From assembly GCF_027580225.2 (NCBI RefSeq), contig NC_073354.2, positions 30,524,001-30,588,000 of the forward strand: 64,000 nucleotides of DNA, read 5' to 3'. This document shows positions 57,900 through 64,000 of the stretch, piece after piece. The notes beneath the pieces are model-generated. The model was not told the origin of the DNA and searched no databases. It was given only the letters and a program-made list of their open reading frames with translations. Position 1 is the first letter of the stretch. Every line of letters begins with the position of its first letter. The position numbers were made by a program, and so were the translations under genes. The stretch comes from Misgurnus anguillicaudatus (lineage: Eukaryota; Chordata; Actinopteri; Cypriniformes; Cobitidae).

Positions 57900-59022
57900 C
57901 CGTCATGTCAGCCAGACAGAGCCACAGATGGCGTTCCTGGACCACCATCGTGGACATCGCACGACCAATCGCCTGTGCCGTGACCTTCGTAGCACGGAGG
58001 GCCAGATCCGTAGCGGCCCGGAGCTCCGAAAGCACAGGCGAGTCGTGTCCTCCCTCGTGCAGATCTCTCAAGGCCTTGGCCTGGTGGACCTGCAACAACG
58101 CCATAGCGTGCAGGGCTGAAGCCGCCTCTCCACATGCATGATAGGCAGCCCCCGTTAAACCGGAAGACTGTCTGCAAGCACGGGAGGGGAGGGTTGGACG
58201 ATCCTTCCAAGTGGGAGCGTTGGCCGGACACAGCTGCATCACGACCGCACGCTCCACGGGGGGAATCCCCGTATAACCCTTAGCGGCTCCATCGGTGAGG
58301 GAGGTGAGGGGGGAGGGCTGAAACGGCCGTAAACGGGTAGAATACGGCGACCTCCAGGTCCTGGTCAGCTCCTCGTGCACCTCGGGGAAGAAAGGTACTG
58401 GCGGAGAGGGCTGTGAAACCCGGGCAGCTCCAAAGAACCAATCATCCAGGCGGGACGGTTCGGGCTGTGGGGGGTGAACCCACTCCAACCCTACGGTCTC
58501 CGCCGCTCGAGAGAGCACGGCCACCATCTCTGGATCGAAATCCGGCGTCACGACCCGTCTGGAAGGGGGGAGGACATCCGGATCCTCAGAGGTAGAGGGC
58601 CCACCCTCGGATGCTGCGGTCTCCGTGGACCCGGAGGGAGGCACGACAGATCCAACAGACATCGTAGAACACGACTCTGAAGTTTCCATCGGCGCATCAA
58701 CCGGCTGTGGATGAGGAGGCTGAGAGCCGGAGGACGAATCCCCCGCCCGGTTCAGCACAGTGATGCGGAGATCATCCTGCGAGAGCTTCACAGCCGCACC
58801 GTGGCGGCAATCAGAGCTCGTCGGACGTGGGTTGCGTTTTTCCCGGAGGAAAGACAACCGTCTCCGCAAATCCACAAGGGACATGTTCTCGCAGTGAGAA
58901 CACTTACCCCCAGCGAACGCTGCCTCAGCGTGCTCGATGCCCAAGCACGAGAGACAACGCTCGTGACCGTCCTTCGGACCCATATACTTCCCGCATCCAA
59001 GATCGCACGGACGAAAAGCCAT
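57574..59022 (-). CDS. DIRS gag-like protein
   Basis: From the ATG at 59022 (MAFRPCDLGCGKY) it has 482 residues. The open frame extends upstream to an ATG at 59082, but the later Met precedes the conserved cysteines. The N-terminus has Cys/His pairs (CDLGC, HERCLSCLG, EHAE, CSHCENM) typical of vertebrate DIRS ORF1 and likely zinc-binding. The middle is acidic and Pro/Ser-rich. A helical stretch around ACRQSSGLTGAAYHACGEAA resembles the gag core of DIRS elements. The C-terminus is strongly basic (repeated RRGR/RKR/KSKRP) and likely binds nucleic acid. It is presumed to coat the element RNA. It is the first gene downstream of the right ITR promoter. Confidence 0.85.
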   Translation of the reverse strand: MAFRPCDLGCGKYMGPKDGHERCLSCLGIEHAEAAFAGGKCSHCENMSLVDLRRRLSFLREKRNPRPTSSDCRHGAAVKLSQDDLRITVLNRAGDSSSGSQPPHPQPVDAPMETSESCSTMSVGSVVPPSGSTETAASEGGPSTSEDPDVLPPSRRVVTPDFDPEMVAVLSRAAETVGLEWVHPPQPEPSRLDDWFFGAARVSQPSPPVPFFPEVHEELTRTWRSPYSTRLRPFQPSPLTSLTDGAAKGYTGIPPVERAVVMQLCPANAPTWKDRPTLPSRACRQSSGLTGAAYHACGEAASALHAMALLQVHQAKALRDLHEGGHDSPVLSELRAATDLALRATKVTAQAIGRAMSTMVVQERHLWLCLADMTDAEKNKFLDAPVSQAGLFGESVESFAQQFSAAQKQTEAIAQIMPRRKRPASRPPAPAAPSAPRRGRPPAAASAPPARTSSRPRRGNSRRQPAPPAPPASRGKRKSKRP

Positions 59023-59310
59023 CCTGAAAAGGACGCTAATCTCCGGATATACGAGAGAGTGGCTGCCTTTAACAAGGCACAAAGCTCTCTCGTATCACTC
59101 TTTTAGGGAAATTCACTCAGATGCTCAGTTGATGATGCGCACAGGGAAAGGCAACGCACACACTAAACTCAAAACAAAAAGATGCAGAGCCTGTGGAATA
59201 CTGCGAAGCGTCCGCTGTGGTACTGCCAGTCCAACCAACTTCCGCAATCGATCCCAACAGAGTAAAGTAGCTTCTCAGTAGCAGATACTGCCGGCTTTCG
59301 AAGCGATAAA

Positions 59311-59475
59311 AAGCTGATTTCCCTATTTGCACGTGCGCCTTATATACGCACCTGGCGGGGCGGCGCCAGCATTATGCAAATATCTCAATGCCAAGTTCAT
59401 TGGCGTTTTAGTAGTATTCGAAGCAGATTGGTCTCTCTAAGCGAGCTCCCAATTCGTCGGTCACGACGTGACGTC
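59311..59475. repeat. DIRS right inverted terminal repeat (165 bp)
   Basis: Inverse of 53328-53492. The outer extension 59476-59498 (gtagtgaccgactgaaaggg) is specific to the right end and is complementary to part of the internal complementary region. Confidence 0.93.
59330..59360 (-). promoter_or_regulatory. TATA-containing promoter in the right ITR
   Basis: On the minus strand GTATATAAGG (59338-59347) precedes gag by about 320 nt. A Sp1-like GC block (gcggcgccgccccgcca on the element strand) lies just upstream. Confidence 0.6.
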
Positions 59476-59498
59476 GTAGTGACCGACTGAAAGGGAAC

Positions 59499-60190
59499 CA
59501 TTGTTACCCAAATTATTAGGACTTTTTTTAAAAGGTTCTGTTCCAGTAACATCTTTTGTACCTTTATTTCAGAAAGTGTATGTACTTTATAGCTCTGTAC
59601 TCTTCATACTAAACAGCTGATTCATTTCAGCATCTACTTTTTTCTCCTTCATCTGAGATATCTAAATTAGAGGAACCCAATTAGGAAGTCCATTAGGTCT
59701 TACGAGCTGTAAAAAAAAATTCTCAGCGATAAAACGGGTGGAAATTCTCCAACCAGTGTGAATGTACAACTGATACAATTATCATAAATCTAAATGAGCT
59801 TAATATTCACCATATGGTGTCGGCACAAATAAGACGTTGACTCAGAAGAGTGTAGAGCGTAGCCTGCATGGAAAGGTATCTCCTCGTAGAAGAAGCGACT
59901 CGACGGAATAATGAATTGTGAAATCAAAAACGAAATCCCTCGCGTTCACGCGCTTAAGAGAGAAATTCCCTCAGGAAGCAGGTGTGCATCAATATTATCA
60001 TATACACAGCACGGCACTCAAATCTGTTTCATCAACACACACGCTTAATTACATGAAATCATTACAAAAAACCCTCAGCAGCTTTGCTATTCTCTCATAT
60101 TCCAGGCAGACTGACATGAAGGTTTTAGCCCTGCAATTACGAGAATAACTAGGAAAGAAAGTCTACCAGGGATTTTATGCATATCAGTAC
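59499..60190. other. Intron-like sequence, nothing recognised
   Basis: A/T-rich flank of the DIRS insertion with short frames only. Confidence 0.45.
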
Positions 60191-60616
60191 TACACTATTT
60201 TTGACAAAAGTATACCCCCTTTTAATGAACAGGTTTGACTACTTTAGTCATTTCCAGGAGAACAAATATTAATGATACAGAATATAATGATATTGTAGAG
60301 ATTTGTTGTGTGCTTCATTGTATAGCGAGTTTGGGCAAGGATTAAGATTGAGTCGGTCTAGTGTGGAAGAACTTAAAAGCCCAGATCTGAACCCAGCTGA
60401 ACATCTATGTAATGACGCCAAAGACTCATCATCAAAACCCATCAATTGCTTGGTACATAGGGGTACAGTAATTTCGGAACAGAATAAGGCCCTTTCAAAA
60501 CAAACAAAAAAAAGTTTTAATGGTATTGTATGGTATACTATAGCATTAATATTTTTTTTAATTGGAATTATTAGAAGGGGGTGTCTTAATACGTTTGTCC
60601 ACACAGGCCTAGTGTA
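60191..60616 (+). mobile_element. Tc1-like relic with transposase scrap
   Basis: Inverted ends tacactatttttgacaaaag (60191) and the complement of acgtttgtccacacaggcct / agtgta (ending 60616) fit a Tc1 TIR. An internal scrap reads SPDLNPAEHL (about 60379-60408), the signature around the last catalytic residue of Tc1 transposases. The rest of the gene is gone. Confidence 0.65.
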
Positions 60617-61847
60617 TAATACAACATTAACCTCTTGAAAAGCACCCCCACTTTAGCCCAAACCATGAAAAGACGTACTTTCATTAAAATGGTTGTTTTT
60701 ACCAAACCATTTAGAGTATAAGCATCATTAGAGAGAAGACACTTTGAGCTTCATTTTCCAGGTTTCAAAATAATTTTAAGTTAAAAATTAAAAAAGTTAG
60801 TACATTGGAATAAAACTTTTTTTGCATAACATCTTTTTTATTACAAAACAACTTACTAATAAATATGTGTGTGAAACCTAGAAATGCAATGATCCCAAAG
60901 CCACAAGTCTAAACAAGTTATGTTTCATGTTTGAGGTCAATAGGCCCAAAAATGGCTAGACTAGTGCCTTTTCTGAGTGCCAGTGAGCCCCAAAATAAAA
61001 GTCTTTTGTTTACATGCATACACGTTTGTTCTTATTATTATTTATCCTTATGTTAGCATATAAAATGCAGTTTTTTACACCAGGAAATAAAACTTCATAC
61101 AAATATTGTTGGATTCGTTAATTGGCTACACATTCTGTCTATCATTATTTTCCATGAATTCATTGGAGGAACGAGCGAGTCAAATGCTGTTTTTGACAGC
61201 GCTGTGTGGATATTATGTATTATACTCCTGCCTACTTTTAAAATCAAAATTTGAATGCGGGTTTATGTGTTTAGCGGAACCTAAAGTGTAATCACATACA
61301 CAGTGTTACGACGTAAATAGTCCTCAGATTGTATATTATATTCTATTACAAGATGTTCATGCAAAATCTGATGTAAACAACAAACTATATATCTATATTT
61401 CATGGATTATACGCATTTGTGGACAAAAATGGTAATTGGATGTATTCTATTTGACGGTTTTCATGGGCTATGCACACTTCTGAAACAGACTGGATTCGAC
61501 CTGCGATCGTTATATCAACACAAAGATAAGAAGTCCTGTTTATATTTTGCATGTTGTCATCTGGACTTCTGTCATAAAATACTACATTTATAATGCTGGA
61601 TCATCTGTATCTCAAAACAGAGACCATACACTGATGCTAAACCCGTAGACCTTTTAAACGATGTATAGTAATGTTAATATTATTAATGTTTGTAGACAGT
61701 AGGCTATATAGATATTGTTAGCAGCGTTAAAAAAACTGACGTCATCCCGCCCACGAATTAGTGTGCGTCGAGAGGTTAAACTGCCCATAGCTTCCTCCAG
61801 TAGAGATCTAACAGGCAATAAGAGAAAAGCATCTACTCTCGTTTCTG
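60617..61847. other. Intron-like sequence, nothing recognised
   Basis: A/T-rich, with no partner in the window and no supported exon. Confidence 0.45.
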
Positions 61848-63693
61848 CAGACCTGCCAACCTTGGAAATTTTTTTTGAGTAGCAACTTACCGCAGCGGCG
61901 CAGCGCGAGGTCAGGCACATTTGTTGATCAGTAGTGATTGAGTTCACATGCTTACTTATGACTTATTACTACAACTTATTACTAAGCAAATTGTTCCCAC
62001 TCACCACCATATCTAGTCTTTCAACATACAAGTAGGCTATGAAGAACTCATTTAATGAAAAGGCAACCTCCAAAAATATTCCTATTAAACAATATGCTTA
62101 TGGCATATGTCTTAAATACATGGGACATTATAAATAACAAAGAATCAACAAATAGCATGCTATGTCCTTGCTTTATATTCCAGCAGGCACGTTGACATAA
62201 ACCTCTAATGGGGCACAGCAGGCCTACCACTACTTTTTCTTTAACATACCTAACATGAACAGTATTAATATGTTTTAATGCATAAATGCCATGTTAGCAA
62301 ATGTGCATTCTACAGTACTGATGATAATGAGTCTTTTACACAAATTTACAATAACATTACTTAGCTGCTACTACAATAAAAAACATATGTGGATGATCCT
62401 TTTGTGTATTTTATCAGCATAGTGTTTAAACCTGCTGAAAAAACAGCATAAACCAGCATGATTCCCTTGCTGGTTTAGCTGGTGGACACCAGCATACAGC
62501 ACCAAAACACAACATGGTCTTGGTGGTGCTGGTATGCTGCTGATGATGACCACCAGCTAAACCAGCACCAAATCATCATGAGAATTAAGCTGGTCTATGC
62601 TGGTCACCAGCAAACCAGCAACAAAACACAACATATGCTGGTCCTGCTGGTATACTGCTTTTTTTCAGCAGTGATGCCAACTGTTTATGTAGTGTCCTAA
62701 AGTAGATCTAGTGAACTAAACAGTAATGTCATATCTGACAATACAGAACAGTACACAAACATTGATTTTCTCAGCAATAATGCAAACCTCTATACTTGGT
62801 TTTGACTGGCTGAGCATATAGTTCGTTTTACCTCCCTCATCATCTATACTTTCTGCTTCTATTTCCCTGCTCTGCACAAACAAATCTGATGTAGATCGAC
62901 AGGAGCCAGTAACAATCGAGTAAGAATAAGATTGATTTAAATTCAGAAGCGTACTTTTGTTTTGTCATGTTTTCTCGCGTGCCTCACATCACATGCTCTT
63001 CTGAGTGAGCGGCGGTATGGTGCTACAAAAAGTAAACACAGAGGCTCCGCTCGTGGACATCGATTTCTGCGTGCTCGCGCCAGTTTGTCTTGTGGGACTG
63101 CAACGTGTTTACAAGCGTGAATTACGGTTCATATAGCTCAGTCTTTTTGGCGCGATTAACAATGTAAATGAATATACTAGCAAATAAAGTAAAAACTTAA
63201 ACTTGAGGCACAACATAGGACACTGGGTACAACAGATTTACACTGGGGCACGTACAACAGTAAAAGGCGTCTAGACGCCCCTGGTTGGCAGGCTTATTAC
63301 AATGGATCCAATTCACAATTCCCATACCCTGCCCATTTACCTTTAAAAACGGTGTTTAGAACCATCCTCCCTTGTAAAACAAGTCACAGTATGAAGATGG
63401 ACTGGGATGAAAAACAATTTCGTTATTTTCGTTATTCGCTTCGACGGCTCCCCGCTCTCCGCTTTGAAGAGTTTAAAACTAGCGCTATGATTGGTCGACG
63501 TCGTCTTTTCCCAACAGGTTGCTACAATGCGGTTACACAGATAGAGGAGTTGCCTAGTGCGCAAATGCACAGACAGTTTAATTCAAAGCCACCAAAGGCT
63601 TTTCGCGTATTTTGAAGTGACAAATCGTAGCAGCGTAGTTTGATGTCTAAATGCGTATCTGTTACGCAAAATGCGTAAAGGTTGGCAGGTCTG
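61848..63693. mobile_element. TIR element (CAGACCTGCCAACCTT ends), 1.85 kb
   Basis: CAGACCTGCCAACCTT at 61848 and its exact complement AAGGTTGGCAGGTCTG at 63678-63693. A partial third copy (ggttggcaggctt) lies near 63281, close to the right end. It contains the nested MITE at 62433-62671. An 87-aa frame at 63352-63615 shows no domain. Confidence 0.65.
62433..62671. mobile_element. CCAGCA/TGCTGG foldback MITE
   Basis: Built from repeated ccagcat / atgctgg words, with ends tgctgaaaaaacagcataaa and tactgctttttttcagca forming an inverted repeat. The inner mirrored phrase is ctggtttagctggtggacac / accaccagctaaaccag. Non-coding. Confidence 0.8.
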
Positions 63694-64000
63694 TTTCTGG
63701 ATAGGAAGTCCCACAAAGCCACTAAAAGTTCCCACCCGACCCTACATCCTAAGAGAGGACCGGCTGCCTTTCTTCTCCACTATTTGCTATATAATATCTC
63801 TGCAGGAATGTCAGTGGTAAGAGTGAAAGGTCTATAAATAGAAATGCGAATGGAGCCGATACCTGCCAGAGTTGTGTTACTGCTTTTTGTGTGACTCTGG
63901 TGGTCACATTAAAGTCACTGACCCACAGACACTACAGCTGATGTGTGCCGGTGTAGCAGACTTGCACAGAAATGCTCTTATATAGGAAACATATTTCAAT
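63694..64000. other. Intron-like sequence, nothing recognised
   Basis: Short stretch to the window end. No repeat partner or exon was seen. Confidence 0.45.

Larger units (their letters stand above)
53282..59498 (-). mobile_element. Full-length DIRS1-like retrotransposon, 6217 bp
   Basis: The element has inverted terminal repeats with unequal outer extensions and an internal complementary region. It has three frames: gag, RT/RNase H/methyltransferase-like and tyrosine recombinase. It has no DDE integrase or protease. This is the DIRS architecture: integration proceeds through a recombinase acting on circular DNA, without target-site duplication, and none is seen here (flanks gagacc and cattgt). 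All three frames are open, so it may have moved recently. It is GC-richer than its surroundings. Confidence 0.95.

Noticed and set aside
57544..58119. 191-residue plus-strand frame opposite gag
   Set aside because: Antisense shadow of the GC-rich basic C-terminus of gag. Arg/Gly/Pro-rich with no domain.
58711..59106. 131-residue plus-strand frame opposite the gag N-terminus
   Set aside because: Complement of the gag cysteine region. No independent signal.
63352..63615. 87-residue plus-strand frame near the right end
   Set aside because: Lies inside a TIR element, overlaps a minus-strand frame, and has no recognisable motif.
1..64000. A novel prokaryote-like defence or biosynthetic system
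   Set aside because: The window is eukaryotic, repeat-rich intron. No operon-like gene clusters, Shine-Dalgarno sites or prokaryotic protein families are visible.

Overview
The window looks like intronic DNA of a teleost, most likely a cyprinid (zebrafish/carp group). The evidence is one vertebrate exon with good splice sites, many short tRNA-derived SINEs, TA-flanked Tc1-like relics, TTAA-ended foldback MITEs of the kind abundant in cyprinids, and a full-length DIRS1-like tyrosine-recombinase retrotransposon. No bacterial-style operon, phage, CRISPR array or rRNA is present. The species assignment is an inference from repeat style.

Host gene: the only host coding sequence I can support is a 61-nt exon at 18354-18414 on the minus strand. 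It encodes a C-terminal membrane segment of an NKAIN protein (Na+/K+-ATPase interacting), closest to nkain2. The rest is best read as intron, which fits the very large introns of that gene.

1-16.5 kb: two inverted copies of an unclassified element 'A' (1-2984 and 12774-14475), the left one split by a 1281-bp terminal-inverted-repeat element. Two direct copies of an element 'B' with a tRNA-like core follow (3605-5231 and 15218-16507). The first B copy sits inside a 71-bp minisatellite and carries a 327-bp Harbinger-type MITE with TTA duplications. Also here are a nested palindromic element (7384-8340) and a 5 x 186 bp tandem array (10237-11165).

16.5-28 kb: the nkain exon, two large foldback elements (17022-18091 and 20401-21127) and several non-autonomous DNA transposons, including a TA-flanked Tc1-type element (25665-26586). 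28.1-29.7 kb: a 1.5-kb TCTG tetranucleotide array with higher-order structure.

29.7-48.6 kb: MITEs, SINEs, a dead Tc1 transposase (36181-36994), hAT-like elements and several kilobases of apparently unique intron.

48.6-59.5 kb: the DIRS retrotransposon. A complete 6217-bp copy (53282-59498, minus strand) has gag, RT/RNase H/methyltransferase-like and tyrosine-recombinase frames, 165-bp inverted terminal repeats and an internal complementary region that reproduces the joined ends. A 3403-bp segment (flank plus the element's 3' part) is tandemly duplicated at 49025-52427 / 52428-55830, almost without difference. This is either a very recent duplication or an assembly error. 59.5-64 kb: a Tc1 relic, a 1.85-kb TIR element with a nested foldback MITE, and unique sequence.
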